From a virus: a DNA stretch of 37,746 nt. Of this stretch, positions 1-8,538 are shown piece by piece. The notes beneath the pieces are model-generated. The model was not told the DNA's origin. It searched no databases and saw only the letters and a program-made list of their open reading frames with translations. The stretch's first letter is position 1. Every line of letters starts with the position of its first letter. The DNA lies in IMG/VR virus record IMGVR_UViG_3300003322_001034, positions 1 to 37,746 of that record, one strand, 5' to 3'. The position numbers and the translations under genes are program-made.

Positions 1-1
1 G

Positions 2-1570
2 ACGCGGACGAAGGAGATCTTCACCCAGCTGAAGACGTGGGTCGTGGACCTGTGGAAGGGCATGTGGTCCAACGTCCGCTCCCGCTGGGACACCTTCTGG
101 ACGGGGCTGAAGGGCTCGGTGTCGGGGGCGTGGAGGTGGGTCCGCGACAGTGTGTCCGGGCTGCGCTCGTCGATCTCCAGCACCTGGAACGGGCTGTGGA
201 CTGGGGCCCGGGACAAGGTCACGTCGATCTTCTCCGTGATCCGGCAGAAGATCAGCGACTTCAGCTCGGGCATGAAGACCGCCTTCTCCAACCTGAAGAC
301 GTCGCTCGGCACGATCTGGGACGGCGTCAAGTCGAAGATCAGCGCGCCGGTGAAGTGGGTCATCAAGAACGTCTACGGCGGCATCAGGAACATGTGGAAC
401 ACGATCGCCGGAAAGATCTCCTCCAAGCTGACCCTGCCCGCGATCTCCCTGAACTTCAACAAGGGCGGCATCGTCCCCGGCTCGGGCAACACCGACACCG
501 TCCCAGCCATGCTCACCCCCGGCGAACGCATCCTCTCCAAGCAGCAGGTCGCCCAACTCGGCGGGCACCGCGGCATCGACGCCATGCTCGGCAAGGACCG
601 CCCCACCAAGACCGGCGGCAACCCATCCCGGCAGCAGGAACGCCAGCGCTACCAGGGCGGCACGCAGCACTTCGGAGACGGCGGCATCGTCGGCAAGGTC
701 ACCGGCGCCATCGGCAGCGCCGTCAGCGGCGCCTACGACTGGGCCAAGGACCTCGTCATCGGCGGCCTCCGCAAGGCAGCCGAAGCAGCCTTGAACTCGA
801 TGGTCCGCCCGCTCATCAACCAGATCCCCGGCTCCGGCATCGGCAACCTGATGCGCGGCCTGGCCAACAAGGCCGTCGACGGGATGCTCGGCTTCCTCGG
901 CAACGAGGACAAAAAGGCCACCGGCGGCCCCGCCGTACAGAAGGCGCTGGCCTGGGCGAAGACGCAGGACGGGAAAAAGTACCAGTGGGGTGGCAACGGC
1001 AACCCGTCCTGGGACTGCTCGGGGTTCATGAGCGCCATCGAGTCCGTCATCCGAGGCCAGAAGCCGCACCGTCGGTGGGCCACCGGCAGCTTCGTCGGCA
1101 ACTCCGGGCCGGCCGGATGGACACGGAACCTCAACAGCCCCTTCATGATCGGCGTCACGAACGCCGGCGTCGGTCACACCGCGGGGACGATCGCGGGCGT
1201 CAACGTCGAGTCCCGCGGCGGGGACGGCGTCATCGTCGGCAAGCGCGCCCGCTCCTACAAGGACTCCCTCTTCACCTCCCGTTGGGGCTTCGCCCCGGCC
1301 GCCAAGTACGACTCCGGCGGCCTGCTCCAGCCCGGAGCGACGATGGCCGTCAACGCGACCCGACGACCAGAGCGGATCCTCGACCCGCAGCAGACCGCCA
1401 TGTTCGAGCAGCTCGTCTCCAGCCAGGGCGGCGGCAGCATCGTGATCGAGAACATCACCGTGACCGGAGTCTTCGACTTCTCCAAGCCCTCTACGGCGAA
1501 GCAGGCCGCGCGTCAACTGAGGGTGGCGATGAAGGAAGAGCTGCGCAACTTCGATAGGGAGCGCGCCTGA
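2..1570 (+). CDS. Tape-measure protein, C-terminal part, with NlpC/P60-like peptidase domain (5' partial)
   Basis: The frame is open from the window edge, so the true start lies upstream; 522 codons are visible. The first part is rich in regularly spaced Trp and Phe within amphipathic helices, as in phage tape-measure proteins that set tail length. A Gly-rich linker follows (GGIVPGSGNTDTVPAML), a motif common near the end of actinophage tape measures. Codons at about 940-1310 encode a papain-like fold: WDCSGF supplies the probable catalytic Cys (codon 1016-1018) and GHTAG the probable His (codon 1175-1177). This fits an NlpC/P60-type cell-wall peptidase that could open peptidoglycan during DNA entry. 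The stop overlaps the next start (TGATG), so translation is probably coupled. The tape-measure call rests on composition, position and the linker; the peptidase subtype is inferred. Confidence 0.85.
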   Translation, partial: TRTKEIFTQLKTWVVDLWKGMWSNVRSRWDTFWTGLKGSVSGAWRWVRDSVSGLRSSISSTWNGLWTGARDKVTSIFSVIRQKISDFSSGMKTAFSNLKTSLGTIWDGVKSKISAPVKWVIKNVYGGIRNMWNTIAGKISSKLTLPAISLNFNKGGIVPGSGNTDTVPAMLTPGERILSKQQVAQLGGHRGIDAMLGKDRPTKTGGNPSRQQERQRYQGGTQHFGDGGIVGKVTGAIGSAVSGAYDWAKDLVIGGLRKAAEAALNSMVRPLINQIPGSGIGNLMRGLANKAVDGMLGFLGNEDKKATGGPAVQKALAWAKTQDGKKYQWGGNGNPSWDCSGFMSAIESVIRGQKPHRRWATGSFVGNSGPAGWTRNLNSPFMIGVTNAGVGHTAGTIAGVNVESRGGDGVIVGKRARSYKDSLFTSRWGFAPAAKYDSGGLLQPGATMAVNATRRPERILDPQQTAMFEQLVSSQGGGSIVIENITVTGVFDFSKPSTAKQAARQLRVAMKEELRNFDRERA

Positions 1571-2787
1571 TGGCCTCGTACGGATGGGGCGACGTCCAGC
1601 TCGGACGCATCCCCTTGCGGGAGACGTTCACGGTCTCCGAGTCCGGCGGCGACGGCCGCGGCCTCGACCTCGATGGGCAGGAGTCCTACCCGCCGCTCAC
1701 CCGCGCGCAGGTCATCGCCCGCCACGACGGCATCAACGCGATGGTGCCCGGCCAGTGCATTCCGGTGACGTTCACCGACAAGCCGGAACGCAACGGCTAC
1801 TACATGGTCAAGAGCGCGGGCGCGACGTACACCGAGTACCTGAACGAGATGGTCACCTCCACCTGGAAGGTGTCGCTGGACCGGATCGGCTCCGACGCCG
1901 AGACCGACCTCCAGTCCCGCCTCACCGGCGCCGTGAGATCGAACGACTTCTCCTTGACCGGGGAGCGCTGGCACGCACCGCCGCCCAGCCACTACGCCTA
2001 CCACGCAGGGACCACCAACCCGACCACCATGACCCGCACCGGAGCCGACGGGGCGATCACCGTCTACCGCGGCGTCCCCGCCAACGTGTCCCCCCGCTGG
2101 GGCTGCCTGCCCACCGCCTACCTGACCGGCCGGGTCAAGGCCACGACGACCGGCGGGCAAGAGGTGTACGGCGTCGACGTCCCCCTCGCTGCCACCGGCT
2201 GGTCGCTCACCAACGGCCTCGTCAACGTCACCTGGTCCGCGACATCCGGCGGACAGCTCGACGTGCAGTCCTACACGTCTGGCGCCTATCGCTCCAAGCT
2301 GTGGACGGTCTTCTCCACCTCCAGCACACAGGTCGGGTCGTGGGACGGCGCCACCCTGCTGCGCAACGACCCTGAACAGGTCATCCTGCGTCTGCTGAAG
2401 AACCTCGCGCCCGGACGGCTCACCCTTGACCTCGCCCTGCGCCGCGGCTCCCGCTTCGTCGAGGGCTACATGCAGCGCAACACCACCCCCGACCAGCTGA
2501 AGGTCCGGCTGAACACGGCCGAGACCAACAACACCAGCCTCGCCGCGTCCGGCTACGTGACCGCCACCAACAACGATGCCGACGGCAACAGGTTCGTCGC
2601 CGGGTCGGCGCGAACGTTCAACGGGCACGCCAACGGCGGCGTGGAGAAGAACTCGACGAGCAGCCTCGACTTCTTCCTCGGCGTCGTCGCAGGCGGCGGC
2701 TCCGCCGTGTCCGGGGACGCGGCCACCGACCTGAGAAACCACTACATCGCCTGTATGCCGGAAGCCGTCTACGGAGTCCGGAGGTAG
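1570..2787 (+). CDS. Minor tail protein (distal tail component)
   Basis: 405 aa. The ATG shares its A with the preceding TGA, so translation is probably coupled to the tape-measure gene. The protein is rich in beta-strand-like sequence, Thr, Ser and Gly, with no signal peptide or membrane segment. By order (tape measure, this gene, then a large FN3-containing protein) it should be the first minor tail protein, comparable to distal-tail proteins that join the tube to the tip complex. I recognise no catalytic motif. The role is assigned from position and composition, not from a domain match. Confidence 0.75.
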   Translation: MASYGWGDVQLGRIPLRETFTVSESGGDGRGLDLDGQESYPPLTRAQVIARHDGINAMVPGQCIPVTFTDKPERNGYYMVKSAGATYTEYLNEMVTSTWKVSLDRIGSDAETDLQSRLTGAVRSNDFSLTGERWHAPPPSHYAYHAGTTNPTTMTRTGADGAITVYRGVPANVSPRWGCLPTAYLTGRVKATTTGGQEVYGVDVPLAATGWSLTNGLVNVTWSATSGGQLDVQSYTSGAYRSKLWTVFSTSSTQVGSWDGATLLRNDPEQVILRLLKNLAPGRLTLDLALRRGSRFVEGYMQRNTTPDQLKVRLNTAETNNTSLAASGYVTATNNDADGNRFVAGSARTFNGHANGGVEKNSTSSLDFFLGVVAGGGSAVSGDAATDLRNHYIACMPEAVYGVRR

Positions 2788-2791
2788 CCGG

Positions 2792-5650
2792 GTGGCCGTT
2801 CAGGAAGTCCTCAAGTCGCTGGGCTCGTGGGAGATCAAGCTCCTCCCGGGAACACCCCGCGACGTCCTCGACGCCCTCGACTACTTCGGTCACGTCGCAA
2901 TCGTGCCCGGCCGGTTGGACCCGCTTCAGTACGGCGACAACCTCCTCACCGCAGCCCGCTACGTCGGCGTGCTCCGTACCCGCACCATCGGCGACGACGG
3001 CCGCACCAACACCCCCGCCGACGACCTCAGTGTTGGCGGCGTCGGCATGGCCTTCTGGCTCGGCGACGAGGACGGCAAGGGCGACGTCTACGAGAACGCC
3101 GTCGAACCCGCCAGCGCCTCCTTCGCCGCCACGATCACCATGCTGCTGCCCGCCTCCGGAGCCGTCACCGCAGGCACCCTCTACAGCGTCTCCGGCACCT
3201 ACACCGGACACCACCAGTACGAGACTCCCCGCAAAGCCATCGGTTACGTCTGCGACACCATGTCTACGTCCAGCGTGCCAGTGTCGTGGCGGGTCAATGG
3301 CAACGGCACATTGGACGCCGGCCCGGACTCCAGCCTGTTCGTCACCAACCCGACGTGCGTCATCACCACCAGAGACGCCGGCGAGGACATGAGCATGCGG
3401 GCCCTGCCCGGCAGCATCGACGTCACCCGGGACGTGGAGGACTACTCCACCCGCGTCGTGCTGCTCGCTGAGGGCGAGGGGTCGAGTATCGCGACGGGCG
3501 CGGCGGACATCTCGCCGGCCACCGGGTACAAGGACATCCATGGCAACAGCCTGAAGCTGACTCGGCTCGTCAGTGAGTCGGATACGGCGACGGCGAACGC
3601 GTCGACGCGGGCGCAGTTGGCGTTGTCGCAGTTCGTGTCGACACGGAATGCGTTGTCTCTGTCGACGGCCGACTACGACGTGCACGGCACCTTCCAGGTC
3701 GGCGACCGGGTGTGGGTGTACGACCCGGACTCGGGCCTGGTCGACACGTCCACGGAGATCACGTTCCGCGGGCAGCGCATCAACCCGATCAAGTTGCAGG
3801 TCACGGAGACGAACTGGGCCGTCACCAAGCAGTACACGGTTGCCTACCGCACCGCTGCCGGTGTGTGGGTCGACCTGACGCAGTACGTGGAGTGGGAGAC
3901 CGACGCAACCAGCACGGTGACCGTCGGCGACTTCTCCCGGCAGCTCGCCAATAGCAGCACGGAGCCAGTCGGGTCCCGGCCGAACGCGGACACCAGCGTG
4001 CCGGGCGTCCCTGTGCTGATCGAGCCGTTCACTGGGGTCGCCTACCTCGACAACCGTGGCTTCACCCGCGCCCGCGTCATCGTCTCCTGGAATGCACCGA
4101 ACAACACCGACGGCAGCACGGTGCTGGATGGGGATCACTACGAGATCCGGTACGCCGTCGACACGGACATGCTGTACCCGGCGACCTGGTCTCAGGTCTC
4201 GCAGGTGCGGTGGATGGACTTGCAGACGTGGGCGCAGCCGTTCGCCGCGCCGGACGGCGAGTGGCAGACCATGGTCGTCAACTGGGACACCACCACCGCC
4301 CAGCTGCAAGACCTCTCGCCGGGGGTGGGCTACGACATTCAGATCCGGGCGGTCGACAAGTCGGGCAACGTGGGTGCCTGGTCGGCGACGACGACGTTCG
4401 TGGCGTCGTCGGACAACCTGCCGCCGTCGACTCCTGCCGCGCCGTCGGTGGCGGGGTCGCGGATTGCGGTGCAGGTGACGCACACGCTCGGCAAGAGCAG
4501 CGGGGGCACGTTCAACCTGGAGTCGGACCTCGACCATCTGGAGATCCACGTCTCCTACGAGCCGACGTTCACCCCGACCGATGCCACGTTGGCAGGGAAG
4601 GCTGTCGCGAACGCGGGCATGATCCAGGCGCAGATCCCGGTCGTGTTCACCGCGTCGGTGGAGGAGACCTCGGCACGCTATGTGCGGGTTGTCGCTGTGG
4701 ACAAGACCGGCAACAAGTCCGGGCCCAGCGACGCGGCGACGGCGACCGCGCTCCTCATCGACGACGCCCACATCAGCGACCTCACCGTTTCCAAGGTCAC
4801 CGCCGGGAACATCGTGGCGGACTGGATCGTCGGCGCCCGCATCAAGACCGCCGACACCGGCGCCCGCGTCGAACTCAACTCCGGCGGCATCGGCGCCTGG
4901 AACGCATCCGGCACCCAAACGGTGGCGATCGCCGGGGCGGACGGCTCCGTCTCCATCATCGGCCAACTGCGGTCGGGCACCTCCGGCAAGAGGATCGAGA
5001 TCAACCCGACCGGCGCCCTCCTGCCCGAGATCCGCTGGTACCCCAACTCGGGCACCGACTACGGCTACATCAACGCCGTCTCCGCCGGCACCGACGTCAG
5101 CCTCGGCATGAACTCCTCCCCGTATGACGACAGCGGCGTGCAGGTCATCTCGCGGAACTACCTCACCCCTGCGCTGGCCGAGGTCGCCGTCGTCCGTGCC
5201 GACACCCAGGCCCGGCGCGGCGGCTATGTGTGGGCGCAGCCCGGTTCGCTGTACGCCGGCTTCAACCGGGGAGGGGTAGACGGCGGCCAGTTCTATGCCA
5301 GCGACACGGTGGCTGGGGTCGGCTGGGACAACGGCACCGACAGCTCGAAGAACTTCTTCCTGTTCCAGGAGAACCTGACCCGGCATCTCGGCCGCTGGCG
5401 TGACTACGTCGCCGCCGACTCCAACGAGGGCCTGTTCACCGGCTCCGTGGCTGGCGCGTCTGGGGCGAGCAGCTTCTCCACCACGTATGGGCCGACGATG
5501 CTCACCCAGTTGCTGCCGCTGGCGTCGGTCCGCGATGACATCGTCCACTCGTCGGCGATCACCGCGTCGGACACGAGCGGCTTCACCATCACCATCAGCC
5601 CGGCCGCCAATGGGGCGTGGTCGATCTACTTCTGGTGCTTCCGGATCTGA
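2792..5650 (+). CDS. Large tail-tip protein with fibronectin type III domains
   Basis: 952 aa, GTG start preceded by CGGAGG. The N-terminal ~370 residues resemble the Gp37/Tal-like tail-associated proteins of actinobacterial siphophages (inference from pattern). Two FN3-like modules follow at about residues 395-540 and 545-660, with VSWNAPNNTDGS, YEIRYAV and a YDIQIRAVDKSGN strand, the latter repeated as YVRVVAVDKTGN. Next comes a linker (DLTVSKVTAGNIVADWIV) typical of actinophage tip proteins, and a beta-rich C-terminus of about 270 residues that may bind the receptor. Probable role: baseplate hub and host-surface binding. Part of the tail operon; an 8-base gap separates it from the next gene. 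Confidence 0.8.
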   Translation: MAVQEVLKSLGSWEIKLLPGTPRDVLDALDYFGHVAIVPGRLDPLQYGDNLLTAARYVGVLRTRTIGDDGRTNTPADDLSVGGVGMAFWLGDEDGKGDVYENAVEPASASFAATITMLLPASGAVTAGTLYSVSGTYTGHHQYETPRKAIGYVCDTMSTSSVPVSWRVNGNGTLDAGPDSSLFVTNPTCVITTRDAGEDMSMRALPGSIDVTRDVEDYSTRVVLLAEGEGSSIATGAADISPATGYKDIHGNSLKLTRLVSESDTATANASTRAQLALSQFVSTRNALSLSTADYDVHGTFQVGDRVWVYDPDSGLVDTSTEITFRGQRINPIKLQVTETNWAVTKQYTVAYRTAAGVWVDLTQYVEWETDATSTVTVGDFSRQLANSSTEPVGSRPNADTSVPGVPVLIEPFTGVAYLDNRGFTRARVIVSWNAPNNTDGSTVLDGDHYEIRYAVDTDMLYPATWSQVSQVRWMDLQTWAQPFAAPDGEWQTMVVNWDTTTAQLQDLSPGVGYDIQIRAVDKSGNVGAWSATTTFVASSDNLPPSTPAAPSVAGSRIAVQVTHTLGKSSGGTFNLESDLDHLEIHVSYEPTFTPTDATLAGKAVANAGMIQAQIPVVFTASVEETSARYVRVVAVDKTGNKSGPSDAATATALLIDDAHISDLTVSKVTAGNIVADWIVGARIKTADTGARVELNSGGIGAWNASGTQTVAIAGADGSVSIIGQLRSGTSGKRIEINPTGALLPEIRWYPNSGTDYGYINAVSAGTDVSLGMNSSPYDDSGVQVISRNYLTPALAEVAVVRADTQARRGGYVWAQPGSLYAGFNRGGVDGGQFYASDTVAGVGWDNGTDSSKNFFLFQENLTRHLGRWRDYVAADSNEGLFTGSVAGASGASSFSTTYGPTMLTQLLPLASVRDDIVHSSAITASDTSGFTITISPAANGAWSIYFWCFRI

Positions 5651-5658
5651 GGAACAGC

Positions 5659-6243
5659 ATGGACACATACGAGGTACAGGCCGTCGAGATGACGACGAAC
5701 GGGCAGGGCATCCCGGTGTGGCTGGTGTCGATGCTGAAGCCGGACGGCACCCTGCACTGCCATGCGTTCCCGCCGTCGGCGATCGAGTGGCGGATGGCCG
5801 AGTACGGGCTCGACACCGTCGATGAGGCCCTCGACATCGTGCTGCACGAGCCGTTCGCGGTCAGCCCCCAGGACCACGCCCGGCGGCTTCCTGACCCGGC
5901 GGAGAAGGCGGGGATGGTGACACGCATGCCGGGCCGGGCCCGGGATGAGCCGATCCATCTGCACAATGCGCCGACGATCGCTGACGCGCGGGCCGCGCAC
6001 CGGTTGCGGATCACGGACGCCAAGACTCGCGTGCAGGTCAAGCCGCCCAAGGGGAAGAGTGATCCGCTCGACGTGATCCGGCAGCGCGGTGTCACGGAGC
6101 AGGGGGTGCGGATCAAGACGGCGCTGGTGACGGCGGCACGCTGTGGTGTGCGGGGTGAGCCGGTGCCTGAGGAGGCGCAGCGGGTTCTTGCGGAGATCAC
6201 CCCGGCGTTCGTGAAGGCCAAGAAGGAGGCTGCTCGTGCCTGA
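5659..6243 (+). CDS. Tail-operon protein of unknown function
   Basis: 194 aa. An upstream in-frame GTG exists inside the previous gene, but the ATG at 5659 sits just after the FN3 protein's stop with GAGGAA upstream and gives the natural N-terminus MDTYEVQAVEM. The protein is hydrophilic, with an alpha/beta first half and a basic Lys/Arg-rich C-terminus (VKAKKEAARA). I do not recognise the family. Genes of this size often sit between the tip protein and the fibre gene in Streptomyces phages, which suggests a tail accessory or assembly role. Its last 8 bases overlap the next gene. Confidence 0.65.
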   Translation: MDTYEVQAVEMTTNGQGIPVWLVSMLKPDGTLHCHAFPPSAIEWRMAEYGLDTVDEALDIVLHEPFAVSPQDHARRLPDPAEKAGMVTRMPGRARDEPIHLHNAPTIADARAAHRLRITDAKTRVQVKPPKGKSDPLDVIRQRGVTEQGVRIKTALVTAARCGVRGEPVPEEAQRVLAEITPAFVKAKKEAARA

Positions 6244-7162
6244 TCCGTCCACTACGCGGCTCGCGCTCTACAAGTCGAAGAGCGACGGGTCCGAGCTCGT
6301 CAACTACACCCAGGATCTGGGTCAGAACTGGGACAAGGTCGACGCGGCGGTCGGGTTCGCGTCGTGTACGTCGTCGACGCGGCCGTCGTCGCCGTACTCG
6401 GGCAAGGGCATCTTCGAGACCGACACGTCGTACCGGAGCTACTTCTCCAACGGGACTGCGCCGGCGTCGGCTTCGTGGGTGGAGATCCCGAACGGGTCTG
6501 CTGCGTTCAACAGCACGCTGCGGCTTGCGTCTGGCAAGCAGATCAACGTCAACTCCAGTGGCTCCGGCGCGACGCTCGCCGTCGTCAACGCGGCGGCGGG
6601 CACCGACCTCATCAGCGGCCGTGTCAGCGGCGACACCCAGGACCGGTTCCTCGTCGACACCGACGGCACCCTCAACTGGGGGCCGGGCAACGCCACTCCG
6701 GATGTCAACCTGTACCGCAGCGCCGCCAATACGCTGCGGACCGCTGACAACCTCGTCGTCGATCTCGCTCTGACGGTGACGGGCAATGCCACGATCACGG
6801 GCACTGCGTCTGCTCAGGTGGAGACTACGACCAGCGGTGCGACGGCGGCCACCAACTTCAGCGTGACCTCGTTCGCTGGGCGGCGTACCTGTGGTGTGGC
6901 GACTGTGGTTTTGACGCTGTCGTACTCCGGGTCGACGATCACCGCCGATGCGGCGGGGAACATCACCGACACGCTCTCTGTCACGTTGCCGTCGGGGTGG
7001 CGGCCGAACGCCACGATCATCGGGGCGTTCGACAAGAGCGGTACGGCGACGGGTGACGTCGTCATCCTGAACGACGGGACGTGCACGCTGAAGACGCTGT
7101 CGCCGACGGCGACGATCGCGTCGGGTGCGACGGTGACGTTCTCGGCGACCTACGTCCTCTGA
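6236..7162 (+). CDS. Tail fibre / minor tail protein
   Basis: 308 aa, GTG start overlapping the preceding gene by 8 bases, with AAGGAGG upstream inside that gene. The N-terminus (TRLALYKSKSDGSELVNYTQDLGQNWDKVD) resembles the start of many actinophage fibre proteins; the rest is low-complexity, Ser/Thr/Gly-rich and beta-strand-like, as in trimeric fibres. The last ~60 residues (LPSGWRPNATIIGAF onward) look like a compact beta-rich head. It probably contacts the host surface. Last large gene of the tail operon. Confidence 0.7.
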   Translation: MPDPSTTRLALYKSKSDGSELVNYTQDLGQNWDKVDAAVGFASCTSSTRPSSPYSGKGIFETDTSYRSYFSNGTAPASASWVEIPNGSAAFNSTLRLASGKQINVNSSGSGATLAVVNAAAGTDLISGRVSGDTQDRFLVDTDGTLNWGPGNATPDVNLYRSAANTLRTADNLVVDLALTVTGNATITGTASAQVETTTSGATAATNFSVTSFAGRRTCGVATVVLTLSYSGSTITADAAGNITDTLSVTLPSGWRPNATIIGAFDKSGTATGDVVILNDGTCTLKTLSPTATIASGATVTFSATYVL

Positions 7163-7187
7163 CCTTCACCACTGATTGGAGATCGCC

Positions 7188-7268
7188 ATGTCCACGTTCC
7201 AGGTCATCCTGCTCATCGAGGTCGGCATGATCGCGATCGGTTCGCTGCTGGGCTGGCGGCGGCCTTAG
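7188..7268 (+). CDS. 26-residue membrane peptide
   Basis: Encodes MSTFQVILLIEVGMIAIGS and a short tail ending in WRRP: a hydrophobic segment followed by two arginines, i.e. a single membrane-spanning peptide. The ATG has TTGGAGATC eight to fourteen bases upstream, a plausible ribosome binding site, and follows the fibre gene by 25 bases. Its TAG (7266-7268) overlaps the TAA (7265-7267) of the convergent leftward gene. Function unknown. Too short for composition statistics, so moderate confidence. Confidence 0.5.
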   Translation: MSTFQVILLIEVGMIAIGSLLGWRRP

Positions 7269-7528
7269 CGCGGCCCGTCGTAGGCCGATTCCTGCGGCTC
7301 CTCGGTGTCCGGGAAGGGCGGGGTTGCGGCGAGGTCCGGGCCGCCGACCGGGGGCCCGTCTTGTCCGGCGGCTTCCTTGAGGCGGGCGTTCTCCTCCTGC
7401 AAGGCGGCGATTCGCTTTTCGAGGACGTCGGCCTTGGCTTGGAGGAGCATGTTCGCTTCGAAGAGTTCGCGGGTCTTCTGCTGGAAGGTGGGGAAGGCCT
7501 CTTCCATGCTGATCTGCTGCTGGGTCAT
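7265..7528 (-). CDS. Coiled-coil protein, last gene of the leftward operon
   Basis: 87 aa, ATG with AAGGAGCA upstream. Residues about 10-55 form a clear coiled coil (LLQAKADVLEKRIAALQEEN), followed by a Pro/Gly-rich acidic tail. No recognised family. The start overlaps the stop of the upstream gene (ATGA), so it is read at the end of the long leftward operon. No terminator hairpin is evident beyond it. Confidence 0.65.
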   Translation of the reverse strand: MTQQQISMEEAFPTFQQKTRELFEANMLLQAKADVLEKRIAALQEENARLKEAAGQDGPPVGGPDLAATPPFPDTEEPQESAYDGPR

Positions 7529-7716
7529 GGGGTGTGCTCCTTGCTGATCTTGGGGTCGATCATGTCGGCGGCGAAGCGGGTGCCTGGGTCGGTGTCCATC
7601 TGTCGGATCTCCTCGGCGAGCTCGTGGGCGAAGTTGTCGATGAGCTCGTTGGCCTGGTCCGGATGCCAGCCGTGGAGCTGGACCAGGACGCCGAGCAGTT
7701 GGTCGCGGCTCCTCAT
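7525..7716 (-). CDS. Small hypothetical protein (63 aa)
   Basis: 63 aa, starting MRSRDQLLGVL, mostly helical and acidic. The start is set by ATGA overlap with the gene upstream; an in-frame open stretch further upstream lies inside that gene. No known motif. It keeps the strict 4-base coupling of the operon, which supports it as a real gene despite its size. Confidence 0.6.
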   Translation of the reverse strand: MRSRDQLLGVLVQLHGWHPDQANELIDNFAHELAEEIRQMDTDPGTRFAADMIDPKISKEHTP

Positions 7717-7919
7717 GTCTGCTCCGGGTTGATGGCCTGCTTCCAGGCGACGCTGTCGGGGTGGTGGGCGGTGGCGTGGCTGGCCGTCAGAGCGGCGAGG
7801 AAGTGGGCGTTCGCTTGGGTGGCGAGTACGTGGGCCTTGTCTGCGCTGAAGCTGACGGAGGTGGCCTCGGATTCGGTGAGGAGGCGTTCGCCTTCGCGGT
7901 AGTGGTCTGGGCCCGTCAT
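7713..7919 (-). CDS. Small helical hypothetical protein (68 aa)
   Basis: 68 aa, starting MTGPDHYREGERLL. Ala/His-rich helical sequence (ATQANAHFLAALTASHATAH) ending in a short acidic tail. Proteins with this N-terminus are common small accessory proteins of Streptomyces and its phages, of unknown function (recollection, not checked). Coupled by ATGA on both sides. Confidence 0.65.
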   Translation of the reverse strand: MTGPDHYREGERLLTESEATSVSFSADKAHVLATQANAHFLAALTASHATAHHPDSVAWKQAINPEQT

Positions 7920-8122
7920 CGCCGCATCCTTCGGTCCTGCCGGGCGAGCGAGACCGCCCACCAGATGGCGAAGGCACCCGGGATGGAGCACCCGACGACG
8001 GCGTTGATCGCTGTCGGGTTGCCGAGCGCCATCGACATGGCAGCGACGGCCACGATCGTCCAGATGACGGCGGCGAAGATGATGGTGCCGCGCGTCTCGG
8101 TGGAGAACTGAGACCACCTCAT
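7916..8122 (-). CDS. Small two-helix membrane protein (68 aa)
   Basis: 68 aa from the ATG at 8122, which overlaps the upstream stop (ATGA). A GTG three codons earlier (8131) is an alternative. Two hydrophobic segments are visible at about residues 13-33 (TIIFAAVIWTIVAVAAMSMA) and 42-61, followed by a basic end (RQDRRMRR). Likely an inner-membrane peptide; function unknown. Confidence 0.65.
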   Translation of the reverse strand: MRWSQFSTETRGTIIFAAVIWTIVAVAAMSMALGNPTAINAVVGCSIPGAFAIWWAVSLARQDRRMRR

Positions 8123-8538
8123 GGCCTCCACCCCTCGCGGTACTCCGGGTGCGAGGCATAAGGCAGCGCGAGCAGTCGGAGCGTCCGGCAGTTCGCCTCG
8201 TCGGCGAGGTCGTCCCAGGCTTGCGCTGTGGTGCAGGTCAAGCAGCCACGAGTCTGACGCGGCATGTATTGGGGTCTAGCCGGCTGGTGCTCGTCGATCT
8301 GCTGCCGCTTCGCCGAGACCTCGGCGAGGACCCGGGCCGGATCGTGGCGGGCGATGTGCTCAGCGACGAGCCAGTTCAACCCATCGGCCACAAGCCGAAC
8401 TCCGGGGAAAGTGTGCACGTGGCAGGGCTTCGTCGGGTCGACGGCGTTGCCGATGTGCCACGGCCCCGGCGGCGCCTCGCGGGCGATCTGCTCGTCTTCG
8501 TCCAGCCGTGCCCCCAGGAACTCCACCAGACCCGTCAT
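8119..8538 (-). CDS. DUF6221 family protein
   Basis: 139 aa, MTGLVEFLGARLDEDEQIAR. This N-terminus, the HIARHDPARVLAEV segment and the final PYASHPEYREGWRP are hallmarks of DUF6221, a family almost confined to Streptomyces and their phages. A CLTC pair at about residues 99-102 could bind zinc. Function unknown. Coupled by ATGA to the glycosyltransferase upstream and to the membrane peptide downstream. Two further related proteins lie in the same operon (9364-9777 and 13327-13758), suggesting lineage-specific duplication. Confidence 0.8.
   Translation of the reverse strand: MTGLVEFLGARLDEDEQIAREAPPGPWHIGNAVDPTKPCHVHTFPGVRLVADGLNWLVAEHIARHDPARVLAEVSAKRQQIDEHQPARPQYMPRQTRGCLTCTTAQAWDDLADEANCRTLRLLALPYASHPEYREGWRP

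Noticed and set aside
37-1557. 506-codon frame shifted relative to the tape measure
   Set aside because: Arg/His/Gln-rich shadow in a second frame of the same strand; the true frame carries the peptidase and tape-measure motifs.
2618-5668. A leftward open frame of 1016 codons opposite the FN3 tail protein
   Set aside because: It is the mirror of a strongly GC-biased gene, has Arg/Gly/Val/Asp-rich unprotein-like composition and no ribosome site, while the rightward frame has clear FN3 domains.
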